Notes: a model not told the origin generated them from the sequence alone. DNA of 46,851 bases from Ascidiaceihabitans sp029251465 (GCF_042932805.1 NZ_CP170637.1:1-46851), one strand, 5' to 3'. Counted from the stretch's first letter, positions 32,310 through 41,609 are shown. Numbers and translations are program-made.

Positions 32310-33731
32310 ATGTCTGATGACGATCCATTTGCAGAACCTGATGATACAGAACGCACGGTTATCCGGCCCAATCCGGGTGGACGTCGCCCACCGTCAACGC
32401 CACCCGTCGCACCGGTGGTGCCGCAACCTGTGGCCAGCAGTTACGATGATCCTGCGGGATTTGGTCAGCAACCTGCGGCACCCGCAGCCGCGCCTGCGCC
32501 GATCCCACAACCTGCCGCTGCGGACAAATCGGTCACTGCCAGCCTGACGGGGATGAACCCGTTGAACGGCGCGGCGACAACCCTGTTTTCGCTGGTCAGC
32601 CGTATTCGCAATCGTGCCCAACATCCTGATCCCGAAGCGATGCGTCGTTCTGTTGTTGCCGAAGTGCGGGCCTTTGAAAGTCGCGCCTTGCAAGCCAAGG
32701 TCGATGCCCAAGCGGTCAAAGTTGCACGCTACGCGATCTGTGCGACAATGGATGATGTCGTTTTGAACACGCCTTGGGGCGGGGCGTCACAATGGGCGCA
32801 GCAATCTATGGTGGGCACGTTCCACCGCGAAACAGTGGGCGGCGATCGGTTCTATGATCTGCTTGCACGCCTTGAACAGGACCCCTCGCAAAACATCGAT
32901 GTGCTTGAGTTTTTGTACATGTGTCTGTCGCTCGGTTTTGAAGGTCGCCTGCGGGTTGAGCAGGGCGGCGCGGATAAACACTTGAACATTCGGATGGGTT
33001 TGGCGCGGATTATTCGCACGCAACGCGGTGAAATCGAACGTGAATTGTCCCCCCACTGGATTGGGTTGGATGTGCCGCACCGTATTTTGTCGGCATGGAA
33101 GCCGTTTTGGATTTCCGTTGGCGCGGTTGCGGGCATGCTGACTGTCGGATTTGTCGGGCTGTCGTATGCCCTGACTTCCCAGACGCAGAACGTGATCGGG
33201 CAGTTGTCAGCCTTGGATCCTGGCGGGATCGCAACGCTAGAGCGGCGCGCGCCACCTGTGGTCGTCAAGCCGGTGCTTCGCCAATCGACTCAACCTGAAT
33301 TGGTTGCGGGATTTTTAAAAAATGAAATCCAGGAAGGGCTTGTCGAGATTTTCCAGGACACGAACACAATTACCGTGCGCATCGCTGGCAATGGAATGTT
33401 CGGATCGGCGTCTGATGCGCTAAAGCCCGACTTCAAAACGCCTTTGTCGCGCGTCGCCAAAGCGCTGAACGCAACCAAAGGACCTGTGATCATTGCCGGT
33501 CACTCTGACAGTTCGCCCATCAACTCAGCCCGCTTTAAAAGCAACCAGGCATTGTCCTTGGCGCGCGCCGAAAGTGTGTTGAAATCGGTCGCATCCAACA
33601 TGGATGATCCGTCCCGATTGCAGGCCGAAGGACGTTCAGACAAAGAGCCGATTGCCAGCAACAAGACCAGAGCCGGTCGCGCAACAAACAGACGCATTGA
33701 AATTGTTCTTATGCGTGAGGACTTAAATTAA
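32310..33731 (+). CDS. tssL: T6SS membrane protein TssL with C-terminal OmpA-like domain
   Basis: Inner-membrane part of the T6SS membrane complex. The cytoplasmic part (about residues 75-255) has the DotU/TssL pattern (NPLNGAATTLFSLVSRIRNR, YAICATMDDVVLNTPWGGAS, LEFLYMCLSLGFEGRLRV). One transmembrane helix (about 264-287) follows, and the periplasmic C-terminus is an OmpA-type peptidoglycan-binding domain (about 350-470: GPVIIAGHSDSSPINSARF, AGRATNRRIEIVLM). The N-terminus is long, Pro-rich and carries TERTVIRP at residues 13-20. In Agrobacterium, PpkA phosphorylates TssL near the N-terminus (Thr14) and Fha binds it; T13 or T16 are the candidates here. AGAAGG precedes the chosen ATG. It overlaps tssM by one base. 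Confidence 0.96.
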   Translation: MSDDDPFAEPDDTERTVIRPNPGGRRPPSTPPVAPVVPQPVASSYDDPAGFGQQPAAPAAAPAPIPQPAAADKSVTASLTGMNPLNGAATTLFSLVSRIRNRAQHPDPEAMRRSVVAEVRAFESRALQAKVDAQAVKVARYAICATMDDVVLNTPWGGASQWAQQSMVGTFHRETVGGDRFYDLLARLEQDPSQNIDVLEFLYMCLSLGFEGRLRVEQGGADKHLNIRMGLARIIRTQRGEIERELSPHWIGLDVPHRILSAWKPFWISVGAVAGMLTVGFVGLSYALTSQTQNVIGQLSALDPGGIATLERRAPPVVVKPVLRQSTQPELVAGFLKNEIQEGLVEIFQDTNTITVRIAGNGMFGSASDALKPDFKTPLSRVAKALNATKGPVIIAGHSDSSPINSARFKSNQALSLARAESVLKSVASNMDDPSRLQAEGRSDKEPIASNKTRAGRATNRRIEIVLMREDLN

Positions 33732-36700
33732 TGACGAAATTCTTTCGAGCTTTGGGATCAGGGATCGGCATTACGATCATTGTTTCGCTCATTCTTTCCC
33801 TGACCTTGTGGTTTGTTGGTGGCTTTCTGGGCTTCGGGGACGCGCGCCCATTCGACAGTGTCTTGGGTCGTCTTGTCGGGCTGGCTGTGCTGTGGATCTT
33901 GGCGCTGTTTGTCATTCTGATCATTCTGTTGACGAGCAAAAGGAAAGACGAAAGCCTTGTCGAAGACATGGCTACGATGGCCGAAGACACCGGCCTTGAG
34001 GAGGATGAAGTCGTCACCGCCGAACTGGGTGAGATGCGCGACAAGCTGAAGGATGCGATGACCAAGCTGCGCAAGTCCAAATTCGGGCGCCAGCATCTTT
34101 ATCAGCTGCCTTGGTACGTTATGATCGGCCCACCGGGTGCCGGCAAAACCACCGCGATTGTAAATTCGGGTCTGCAGTTTCCGTTGGCAGACGACTCTGG
34201 TGCGGCGGCCATTGGCGGTGTCGGCGGGACCCGCAATTGCGACTGGTGGTTCACCGATCAGGCGGTTTTGGTCGATACAGCCGGTCGTTACACCACGCAG
34301 GAAAGTGACGCAGAGGCAGACAACGCAGCCTGGCTTGGGTTCCTGAAGTTGTTGAAAAAGCACCGCAAACGGCAGCCGATCAACGGCGCGATTGTTGCGA
34401 TCAGCCTGTCAGATTTGTCGATGCAAGACGAACTGACCCAAAAAGGTCATGCCGCTGCGATCCGTCGTCGTCTGCACGAATTGCGTGAAAAACTGGGCGT
34501 GCATTTCCCTGTCTATATTCTGTTCACCAAAGCGGATTTGATTGCCGGTTTTAGTGAATTTTTTGAACCTTTGGGCAAAGAGGAACGTGATCAGGTCTGG
34601 GGCTTTACCCTGCCGATGGTCAAACGGAAAACCAAAGTTTCCCCGATTGTGAAATTCGACGAAGAGTTTTCACTGCTGTTGGACCAGTTGAATGGCCAAT
34701 CGCTTGAACGGATGCAGAACGAATCCGATCCGCAACGTCGCAGCTTGATCGCCAGCTTTCCGTCGCAAGTCGCCTCGGTGCGCGGTGTTGCCCATGATTT
34801 CTTGCAAGAGCTGTTCCTTGAGAACAAATTCGAACATCGCCAAATGCTGCGGGGGGTTTATTTCACGTCCGGCACCCAAGAAGGCACACCGATTGACCGC
34901 TTGATGATGGGCATGGCGCGCACCTTCGGGATTGGCCGTCAGGCGATCGGGGCGGGTAAAGGCACGGGCCGGTCCTATTTCCTGACCCAACTTTTCGGCC
35001 AAGTGATGTTCCGCGAGGCGGGCCTTGTGTCGGCCGACGACAAAGTAGAACGGCGCTATCGTTGGACCAAGCGTGCGGCGTTTGTCAGCGTGTTTCTAGC
35101 GGCCATCGGAATGGGCGGTCTGTGGGCGCGCAGTTACACAGGCAACATTGATCTGCTGACAGAAACCCAACAAGGCATCGAGGGATATCGCACCGCAGCC
35201 GCTGCCATTCAGCCCAGCCCGATTGGCGACACTGATCTGCAAAACTTGGTGCCTGCGCTGAATATCCTGCGCGATTTGCCGAACAACTCAACGCTTGTGG
35301 ACAAACCCAGAGGCGATGGTTTGGGCTGGGGCTTGTATCAGGGCAAGGTGTTGGGCAACGAAGAACGCCTTACTTATCGCGCTGCTTTGAACCAGAATTT
35401 TCTGCCCCGGCTGTTGTTGCGTTTGGAAAACCAGATGCAAGCGAACATTAACGACGCTGATCTTTTGTACGAGGCGCTGCGCGTCTATCTGACGCTTGGT
35501 CAGGTCGGCCCGATGAACCGTGATTTGATCGGGTCGTGGCTGAAAACCGATTGGGAATTTGCGTTCCCTGACACCAGCCGCGAACCTTTGCGCGCGGATC
35601 TAAAGGACCACCTGGATGCATTGCTGGCAGCCCCTTTGCACCCGATTGCGTTGAACAACGATCTGGTCGCAGCGGTGCAACGCGTGCTTACGCAACTGCC
35701 GCAATCCCAGCGCGTTTATACTGGCATCATCAATTCCCCTGAGGCAACAGCACTTCCTGAGTGGCGTTTGACGGACGTTGGCGGACCTGCGCTGGCACGT
35801 GGGTTAAGCCGGTCATCTGGCAAGCAATTGAATGACGGGATCAAAGGAATTTACACCTATCAGGGCTTTAACGAGGTGTTTCTAGAACAAGCCCTTGGCA
35901 TGGCGACTCGCATCCAACGCGAAAGCTGGGTCTTGGGGGCGGATGCACAACAAGTCCAAAGTGAAACGGTTTTGCTCGCCATGAGCCGCGACGTCCTTGA
36001 TCTGTATTACAGTGATTTCGTGCTTCAATACGACAAGTTGATGGGCGAGCTGGACATCATCCCGATGGGCGATTTGGCCAACGCTGTCGAGGTTACCAAT
36101 GTGCTGTCAGGGGCCACGTCCCCAATCACAAATGTGCTTGAGGCGATCGCCCAGGAAACCAAGCTGACCGAGGATCGCTCTGGCGGCGGCGAAGGTGCTG
36201 CGGCTGCCACTGCTGGTGCGGGAACCGTTGGCAAACTTGTGGCACGGCGCAAACTGTCGACCCAAAGCCGTCTGTTTTTGGATGCCTTGATGAAGACGCA
36301 GCAGGCCGAGACTGGAAAGAAACCCAAGCTTCCGGGCCAGTTTGTGGAGGACCATTTCGCGTGGCTGCATCAGTTGACCGCACAGGTTGACGGGCAACCG
36401 TCACAGGTGGACGAGCTGATCGGCATTCTAAAAGATGTGTACCAAGACCTGAGCAACCTGAACTTTGCAGGTGGGGTCGGAAACCCGCAAGACTCAAGCA
36501 CGGCATTGCCACGTTTCCAAGCCGCAGCAGGCCGGATCACGGATGGGCCAATCAAACGCTGGGGCTCTCAGATTACGGTTGGATCTTCGGGGATCACGAC
36601 GCAAAGCAATCGGGCAGGGATCAACGCGCGCTGGCAAGACGCCGTGTTGCCGATGTGCGAACGTGTGACAACCAACACCTATCCTTTCGAACGCCGTTCA

Positions 36701-37315
36701 AAAACCGATGCGGGCCTCGTTGAATTTTCAGCGTTGTTCCGTCCGGGCGGCGAGATCGACAAGTTTTTCCAGGAGAACCTTTCAAAGCTGGTTGATACCC
36801 GCAAAAGTCCGTGGACGTTTAAGGCGGGGGCCGGCAAGGAATTGGGCATTTCGCAAGCCGTCCTGACCCAATTGGAACGCGCGGCGCAAATCCGCGATGC
36901 CTTCTTTGCGGGTGCTGCATCGCCAAATGTCGGGTTCCAAATGCTGCCCGAAGCGCTTGATCCCAAAGCCCGCGGCATCTTGCTAGAGATCGATGGCCAA
37001 GCCGTCACATTCCGTCACCGCGATAAAACCCCGCGGCCTTTTGCCATCCGTTGGCCGGGGCCTGTGGGTGCTGCGCGGGTCACATTCACCCCTGAAAAAC
37101 GCAACTCTGAAAGCGCGATTTTGCAAAACGGCACGTGGGCGTGGTTCCGAATGCTGGAGTCTGCCGAAGTGCGTAACACCAACGCACCCGATCGCAAACG
37201 TGTTATCTTTAACATCGGCGGGCGGATCGCAATTTTCCAAATGCAATCCAGTTCAGCCCTAAATCCGTTTTCATTGCCAGCGCTGTCCAAATTTAGCTGT
37301 CCGAAGTCGTTCTGA
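33731..37315 (+). CDS. tssM: T6SS membrane protein TssM (IcmF)
   Basis: Large inner-membrane protein forming the transenvelope channel. Two N-terminal helices (about residues 11-33 and 47-68) flank the membrane, and a third (about 446-463) leads to the periplasmic part. The cytoplasmic domain has an intact Walker A motif, GPPGAGKT, at 133-140, and AVLVDTAGRY near 178. Some TssM proteins lack this motif, so the intact form supports the ATPase-type TssM. The C-terminal IcmF-related region and a GTWAWFRMLES-type end are present. 1194 residues is normal. It is translationally coupled to tssL and tagF. Confidence 0.97.
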   Translation: MTKFFRALGSGIGITIIVSLILSLTLWFVGGFLGFGDARPFDSVLGRLVGLAVLWILALFVILIILLTSKRKDESLVEDMATMAEDTGLEEDEVVTAELGEMRDKLKDAMTKLRKSKFGRQHLYQLPWYVMIGPPGAGKTTAIVNSGLQFPLADDSGAAAIGGVGGTRNCDWWFTDQAVLVDTAGRYTTQESDAEADNAAWLGFLKLLKKHRKRQPINGAIVAISLSDLSMQDELTQKGHAAAIRRRLHELREKLGVHFPVYILFTKADLIAGFSEFFEPLGKEERDQVWGFTLPMVKRKTKVSPIVKFDEEFSLLLDQLNGQSLERMQNESDPQRRSLIASFPSQVASVRGVAHDFLQELFLENKFEHRQMLRGVYFTSGTQEGTPIDRLMMGMARTFGIGRQAIGAGKGTGRSYFLTQLFGQVMFREAGLVSADDKVERRYRWTKRAAFVSVFLAAIGMGGLWARSYTGNIDLLTETQQGIEGYRTAAAAIQPSPIGDTDLQNLVPALNILRDLPNNSTLVDKPRGDGLGWGLYQGKVLGNEERLTYRAALNQNFLPRLLLRLENQMQANINDADLLYEALRVYLTLGQVGPMNRDLIGSWLKTDWEFAFPDTSREPLRADLKDHLDALLAAPLHPIALNNDLVAAVQRVLTQLPQSQRVYTGIINSPEATALPEWRLTDVGGPALARGLSRSSGKQLNDGIKGIYTYQGFNEVFLEQALGMATRIQRESWVLGADAQQVQSETVLLAMSRDVLDLYYSDFVLQYDKLMGELDIIPMGDLANAVEVTNVLSGATSPITNVLEAIAQETKLTEDRSGGGEGAAAATAGAGTVGKLVARRKLSTQSRLFLDALMKTQQAETGKKPKLPGQFVEDHFAWLHQLTAQVDGQPSQVDELIGILKDVYQDLSNLNFAGGVGNPQDSSTALPRFQAAAGRITDGPIKRWGSQITVGSSGITTQSNRAGINARWQDAVLPMCERVTTNTYPFERRSKTDAGLVEFSALFRPGGEIDKFFQENLSKLVDTRKSPWTFKAGAGKELGISQAVLTQLERAAQIRDAFFAGAASPNVGFQMLPEALDPKARGILLEIDGQAVTFRHRDKTPRPFAIRWPGPVGAARVTFTPEKRNSESAILQNGTWAWFRMLESAEVRNTNAPDRKRVIFNIGGRIAIFQMQSSSALNPFSLPALSKFSCPKSF

Positions 37316-37317
37316 TA

Positions 37318-37923
37318 GTGACTGGTTTTGGAGCCTTTGGAAAAATGCCCAGCTTGGGAGATTTCTTTCGGATCAATGCCCCGCAGGCATTTGTCGAGCC
37401 GTGGGACATTTGGTTGCAAACGGGCATGCAAGAAGTGCGTCGTCTGCTTGGACCTGATTGGCAAGCGTGCTTTATGTCCGCCCCTGTCTGGCGTTTTACG
37501 CTTGGTGCCGGGTTGGCTGGACCGGACGCAATGTTAGGTGTGTTGATGCCATCGGTGGATCGGGTGGGCCGTGAATTTCCACTGACCTTAATGGCGACGG
37601 TGTCTGATCCAGCGTCACCTACAGAGGTGCATGCGGGTGCGGGCGATGTGTTTCGCAGCTTAGAGGATGTCGCCTTGGACGCGCTAGACGACGACATGAC
37701 ACGCGACACGCTGGCGCAATCGCTGTCACGGCTGTCTGTGCCACAATTTAAAACGACGACAACCGGCAGATCGCTGTCCAGTGTCTGGACTGCCATCCTA
37801 GATGACGACCCTAAAACCATGACCTGTGATGGGTTGCCAAACACGGCGCAAATGCAAGGGCTGTTTGATCTTGCAGCCCCTGTTTGGCAAGCTGATCCAA
37901 ATGTAACGGAGGTCAGCGTATGA
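37318..37923 (+). CDS. tagF: T6SS regulator TagF (ImpM family)
   Basis: Post-translational repressor of T6SS in characterised systems, acting with Fha. The family motif GAFGKMPSLGDFFRIN opens the protein, followed by WDIWLQTGMQEVRRLLGPDWQACFMSAPVWRFTLG and MLGVLMPSVDRVGREFPLTLMA. At 201 residues it is a stand-alone TagF without the fused phosphatase found in Agrobacterium. It uses a GTG start two bases after the tssM stop. Its end overlaps pppA by four bases, so TagF and phosphatase are made together. Confidence 0.95.
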   Translation: MTGFGAFGKMPSLGDFFRINAPQAFVEPWDIWLQTGMQEVRRLLGPDWQACFMSAPVWRFTLGAGLAGPDAMLGVLMPSVDRVGREFPLTLMATVSDPASPTEVHAGAGDVFRSLEDVALDALDDDMTRDTLAQSLSRLSVPQFKTTTTGRSLSSVWTAILDDDPKTMTCDGLPNTAQMQGLFDLAAPVWQADPNVTEVSV

Positions 37924-38633
37924 CCATCATACGGCATAGCGCAGTGACCCACGTTGGCAAAGTTCGCAAAGTGAACGAGGACAGTATTCTCGCGCTACCG
38001 GATCAAAAAATCTGGGTGGTTGCGGACGGTATGGGCGGCTACGAGGGCGGTGATTTTGCTTCGCAAACTGTCGTGGATGCTGTTGCGATGATCCCGCTAA
38101 ATCTGGAACCCGCCGAGCAGATGCAAGCATTGCGTCGCGCCATTATGGGGGCGCACACGACAATCCTTGCGGAAATCGAAAGGCGGGGCGGTGGCACGAT
38201 AGGTGCGGCCGTGGTCACGATGATGGTGTCGGGTGAACACTTTGTTTGTTTCTGGGCTGGCGATTGCAGACTGTATCGTCTGCGCGGCGGTCAAATCGAT
38301 ATGCTAACCTCTGATCATTCCCTTGTTGCCGAGCTGGTTCATGCCGGACAAATGACGTGGGACGAGGCGGAAAAACACCCGCAGTCAAACGCGATCACTC
38401 GCGCCGTCGGGGTCGGGGATGAACTGGAATTGGACAAGATCAGGGGCTCTATTGAACCCGGTGACAGGTATCTTTTATGTTCAGACGGGTTGAACAAATA
38501 CGCAGGCTTTGAGCTGTTGGAAAACACGCTGAGTGGCAGCCCGATCGAGACGATAAGTGACACGCTTTTGAACATTGCACTAGATGGCGGCGGCGCCGAC
38601 AATATCTCGGTCATAGTGGTAGACGTATTTTAA
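37920..38633 (+). CDS. pppA: T6SS PP2C-type protein phosphatase PppA
   Basis: Serine/threonine phosphatase that reverses PpkA action. PP2C motifs are in order: VRKVNEDS (about residues 15-22), VVADGMGGYEGGD (33-45, metal ligands D36 and G37), a middle GEHFVCFWAGDCRLYR segment, SDHSLVAELVHAGQ, LLCSDGLNKY and GGADNISVIVV, with the metal-binding Asp residues in place. 237 residues, no membrane segment. It overlaps tagF and is the last gene of the long operon; an intrinsic terminator follows. The kinase partner lies further on, on the other strand. Confidence 0.96.
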   Translation: MTIIRHSAVTHVGKVRKVNEDSILALPDQKIWVVADGMGGYEGGDFASQTVVDAVAMIPLNLEPAEQMQALRRAIMGAHTTILAEIERRGGGTIGAAVVTMMVSGEHFVCFWAGDCRLYRLRGGQIDMLTSDHSLVAELVHAGQMTWDEAEKHPQSNAITRAVGVGDELELDKIRGSIEPGDRYLLCSDGLNKYAGFELLENTLSGSPIETISDTLLNIALDGGGADNISVIVVDVF

Positions 38634-38653
38634 CGTCGCTCACTAAATTGGTG

Positions 38654-38683
38654 ACTATGGCCACAACTTTGGCTATAGTTTTT
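38654..38683 (+). terminator. Intrinsic terminator of the T6SS operon
   Basis: ACTATGGCCA (38654-38663), loop CAACTT, TGGCTATAGT (38670-38679), then four more T. The ten-pair stem has one G-U pair, and with the last stem base the T-run is five long. It lies 20 bases after the pppA stop and ends the operon that began at tssA. Confidence 0.85.
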
Positions 38684-38824
38684 GATAACAAGAAGTTGCA
38701 TCAGGTTCATTTTGATCGCCTGGTATTTTGGTAAGCGCTTGTTGTTTATAATTAATATGTGTTCGTCAGGCTGTTTATATTTCAAAGCCTGACGTTGATT
38801 TTTTTAGCGGAGTGTAAACGAGAC

Positions 38825-39253
38825 ATGCCGACCAATACATTATCTACGATCACCCAAAAATGGAAAACGCTCAATCTGGGGGGCTTCGCCGTAACGACAA
38901 TACGGCAGGCCGAGGGCCAGACCCTGGATGTTTTCACTTCTAGATCTGGGGGCGGGATGCTGGGTCTTACTGGCATCGAGGTCTTTACAGGTGGGAAGTG
39001 GTGGGATGCCCATTTGTCTTTTCCGCCGGACAGCAGCGGCCTAGGGGAAGTTTCAGAAGGGCATCTCAAAATCGAAGGCGGACCGTTGCTTAATCAGTAC
39101 TTTTTTGAAGTGACTGACGCTGATGCGTGGGAGCTTGAAAAAATGTCAAACTCAAACGCGGTGAAAACCAAAAACCCCGGGAAATGGGATTCACTTAGCA
39201 GTGATCTTTGGAAGGATATCGAAAAGCTTTCGATCCTGATCCTGTTTCCTTGA
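38825..39253 (+). CDS. Hypothetical protein between pppA and ppkA
   Basis: Not recognised. About 142 residues from the ATG at 38825, with strands LGGFAVTTIRQAEGQTLDVFTSRSGG and GIEVFTGGKWWDAHLSF, and a charged C-terminal part ending LSILILFP. A GGAG lies about 12 bases before this ATG. A longer in-frame start (GTG 38759) would add a hydrophobic segment, FIFQSLTLIFLAECKRD, resembling a signal sequence, but without a ribosome site and without a valid lipobox. It sits after the T6SS operon terminator and converges on ppkA. It could be a small effector, immunity or regulator; no evidence decides. Confidence 0.55.
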   Translation: MPTNTLSTITQKWKTLNLGGFAVTTIRQAEGQTLDVFTSRSGGGMLGLTGIEVFTGGKWWDAHLSFPPDSSGLGEVSEGHLKIEGGPLLNQYFFEVTDADAWELEKMSNSNAVKTKNPGKWDSLSSDLWKDIEKLSILILFP

Positions 39254-39296
39254 TCTGCGATCAACATCGGATCGAAAAACACTAAAGTCAGATTTA

Positions 39297-39357
39297 GCGA
39301 TACAGTGGCGACTTGACCGCCAATCGTCTGGGTAACACGCGGTCCTAAAACTGTATC
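39297..39357. terminator. Nested inverted repeats between convergent genes
   Basis: CGATACAGT (39297-39305) pairs with ACTGTATCG (39349-39357); inside, GACCGC (39314-39319) pairs with GCGGTC (39338-39343). The structure stands between the hypothetical gene and the end of ppkA, and would work in both directions. No T-run, so a terminator role is only likely. Confidence 0.4.
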
Positions 39358-39375
39358 GGTTCTGGCGGGGTCACA

Positions 39376-41556
39376 TTATTTTTGTGCCGTCGTCAAAATC
39401 CGGCTATCCAACGATTTAATGATCCCAACGCGTTCACCCAGCGCGTTGGCATATCCACCTGCGGATTCCGTCGTGGGGCGCAGCCCGTCAAAGATTTGCT
39501 CGCCCGAATGCAACACGATGATCTTGGTTTTCCCAAGCGCGCTGTCATCCACAACAAAAGCCAGTTTTGTACCGTCCGCGGCATCTGCCAAACTGTGGGC
39601 AACACGAATGCTAACTGGGCCGTCGCTGCCACCACGCAGCGTCGTGACGCTGTTGTCCTTGAGCAGCAGATTGGGCAGCAAGTGGAACACATTTCCAGAC
39701 ACATCCAAGGCCGACACGAACAAATATCCGTCGGTGATTTCCGAAGGAATGACCACGTCAATCACAGGATTTTCCCCAACGAAAAAGTGGCCTGAGCTGT
39801 TGACGGTGTTGTCAGGGCCAACCCTGAATTCCACATCAACGGCAGCTTGTGGCGCATTGGGCAAAACACTGTCGACCAAGCAAAGCGTTGGGTTTAGCAC
39901 ATCAACTTCGAGCACCAGATCGCGGTCCCCGATGGACTCCGTCAATTCGTCAGACAAGGCAACACGGGTTGCTATGTCTGCGACGCGCCCTGCAACGATC
40001 ACTTGGCTTGCGTTTGGATAGCCAGCCAATGGCGCGTCAACAACGTCCAGTTCACCGCAGTTTTGGTGGCCTGCCAAAATCTGGTTCACAGCGCCGGCAC
40101 TTAGAATGCGGGGTCCTAGATCAATCTGAATGACGGCTTCAAATGCGCCAATCATGTCCACTTGTTTCAGCGCAGTGGTCAGGTTACGTTGTTCGGCTTT
40201 GTCGTAGGTAAGGCCGGTGATCCGAACACGGTCGCCATCTGCCAAAACCCGCCATTCAGGCAAGTGATCGACAGTGTCGACGAGACGCAAAACATCTGCT
40301 TCCCATGTTGGGGTGATGTCACCACTAGCGAGGGTCAATTCGGTTGTACCGCCCTCTTGCGCGATCAAAGTGGCCAAGGTGTTTTGGGCATTCTGGGACG
40401 GCACGAATCCGACGGCTTGTGCCAAACCGCTTTCAGAACGCGAGGCCACCAACGTGTAGGATTCCTCGAACGGGTACTTGGGGCCAAGCAGCCCGTCCAA
40501 TGCACCGGACACATATGCGCCGCCACCCAAAGCGGCGATCGCAAGCACACCAAGAACGGGGATCACAGCGCCACGCGATTTTTTCGGTTCCGTCTTTTGA
40601 ACTTGCGGGGCAGGGGATTTGGCCACGACTTTGACAGGCTCGACGACTGGTTGTTTCGTCACAGACTTAGGCGCGATAATCGTGCGGTCCATGTCTTCAA
40701 GGTCGGGTTCAATCGCGGCTGAAACCATCGGCTGCGGCGCTATGATTTCCTCAAGCACTGCTTGCGCTGTTTGCAACCGGTGTTCGCGATCAGGCTGGGT
40801 CATGCGATCAACAAGTGACTTCAGCGGCTCAGGAACGCCGGTGGTGTCCAGCGGTTCACTTTTCTTTTGGACGACCTCCATCGGGTTGTTGCCGATGTTT
40901 GGTGCTTTGCCCCTAAAGGTGGACAACAACATCGCCCCCAAGGCATAAATGTCAGCCCGCGCGTCCGTTTGCCCACTAAGCTGCTCTGGCGCGGCGTAGG
41001 CGTATTTGCCGGCAAATTCGTTACCGACGATGGTCTCTGCACCCGGATTAGTGTCTTTTGCGATCCCGAAATCAATAATGACGGCGTCGGCAGGATCACC
41101 ATTGCGCAGAATAATATTGTCGGGGGATAGATCGCGGTGGACAATGTTTTTCGCGTGGGCCGCGACCAGCCCTTCGGCAACCCGTTTGCCAATGATCATC
41201 AAATCATCAGCGGACATTCCACCGTCTTTAAGCTTGCGATCCAGACCCGGACCGTCGACATAATCCATCACCAGATAGACGTGCCCGTCGTCGGTACGCT
41301 GATTGTCATAATACCGCACAATCGCGTCGTGACGGATTTCGCGCATGTCTTCTTCGCGCGTCATCAAGGCCAGAAAATCTTCGTTGCGGGAAAATTCTGT
41401 GCGCAAAGCCTTTAGGGCAACAACCCTGCCGGAAATCTCGCTTTTGGCGCGGTAGACTTCGGACGTGCCGCCGCGTCCCAAAACCTTGTCGATCTTGTAC
41501 GTGTTGTTTAGAACATCCCCAATTTGAAAGATGCCACGGGTGCTGTCAGAACTCAC
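39376..41556 (-). CDS. ppkA: T6SS serine/threonine kinase PpkA with periplasmic BON-like/DUF4384-like region
   Basis: Kinase that activates T6SS assembly by phosphorylating Thr residues read by Fha. The kinase domain (about residues 15-275) is complete: glycine loop LGRGGTSEV 26-34, Lys49, HRDLSPDN 140-147 and DFG 162-164. A juxtamembrane segment carries DRTIIAPK (290-297), similar to the TERTVIRP motif at the TssL N-terminus. One transmembrane helix (about 329-347) leads to a periplasmic part with BON-like segments (about 360-570) and a DUF4384-like end (about 575-720, GNVFHLLPN at 621-629; DGLRPTTES at 690-698). In Pseudomonas PpkA the periplasmic part is a different, vWA-type domain. It is on the opposite strand to the T6SS operon and thus separately expressed. 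Confidence 0.94.
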   Translation of the reverse strand: MSSDSTRGIFQIGDVLNNTYKIDKVLGRGGTSEVYRAKSEISGRVVALKALRTEFSRNEDFLALMTREEDMREIRHDAIVRYYDNQRTDDGHVYLVMDYVDGPGLDRKLKDGGMSADDLMIIGKRVAEGLVAAHAKNIVHRDLSPDNIILRNGDPADAVIIDFGIAKDTNPGAETIVGNEFAGKYAYAAPEQLSGQTDARADIYALGAMLLSTFRGKAPNIGNNPMEVVQKKSEPLDTTGVPEPLKSLVDRMTQPDREHRLQTAQAVLEEIIAPQPMVSAAIEPDLEDMDRTIIAPKSVTKQPVVEPVKVVAKSPAPQVQKTEPKKSRGAVIPVLGVLAIAALGGGAYVSGALDGLLGPKYPFEESYTLVASRSESGLAQAVGFVPSQNAQNTLATLIAQEGGTTELTLASGDITPTWEADVLRLVDTVDHLPEWRVLADGDRVRITGLTYDKAEQRNLTTALKQVDMIGAFEAVIQIDLGPRILSAGAVNQILAGHQNCGELDVVDAPLAGYPNASQVIVAGRVADIATRVALSDELTESIGDRDLVLEVDVLNPTLCLVDSVLPNAPQAAVDVEFRVGPDNTVNSSGHFFVGENPVIDVVIPSEITDGYLFVSALDVSGNVFHLLPNLLLKDNSVTTLRGGSDGPVSIRVAHSLADAADGTKLAFVVDDSALGKTKIIVLHSGEQIFDGLRPTTESAGGYANALGERVGIIKSLDSRILTTAQK

Positions 41557-41609
41557 AGTCCATCCTCGCTTGGGTTAAGAAATGTCACGTCGCCAAGCCG
41601 AAGACCTGC

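Noticed and set aside
38759..39253. Possible TssJ lipoprotein, reading the orphan gene from GTG 38759
   Set aside because: The hydrophobic start ends in LAEC, and Glu before the Cys is not allowed in a lipobox. The GTG has no ribosome site and the rest does not resemble TssJ.
40162..40722. 186-codon plus-strand frame inside ppkA
   Set aside because: Fully antisense to the kinase's periplasmic region, with no ribosome site or recognisable domain.
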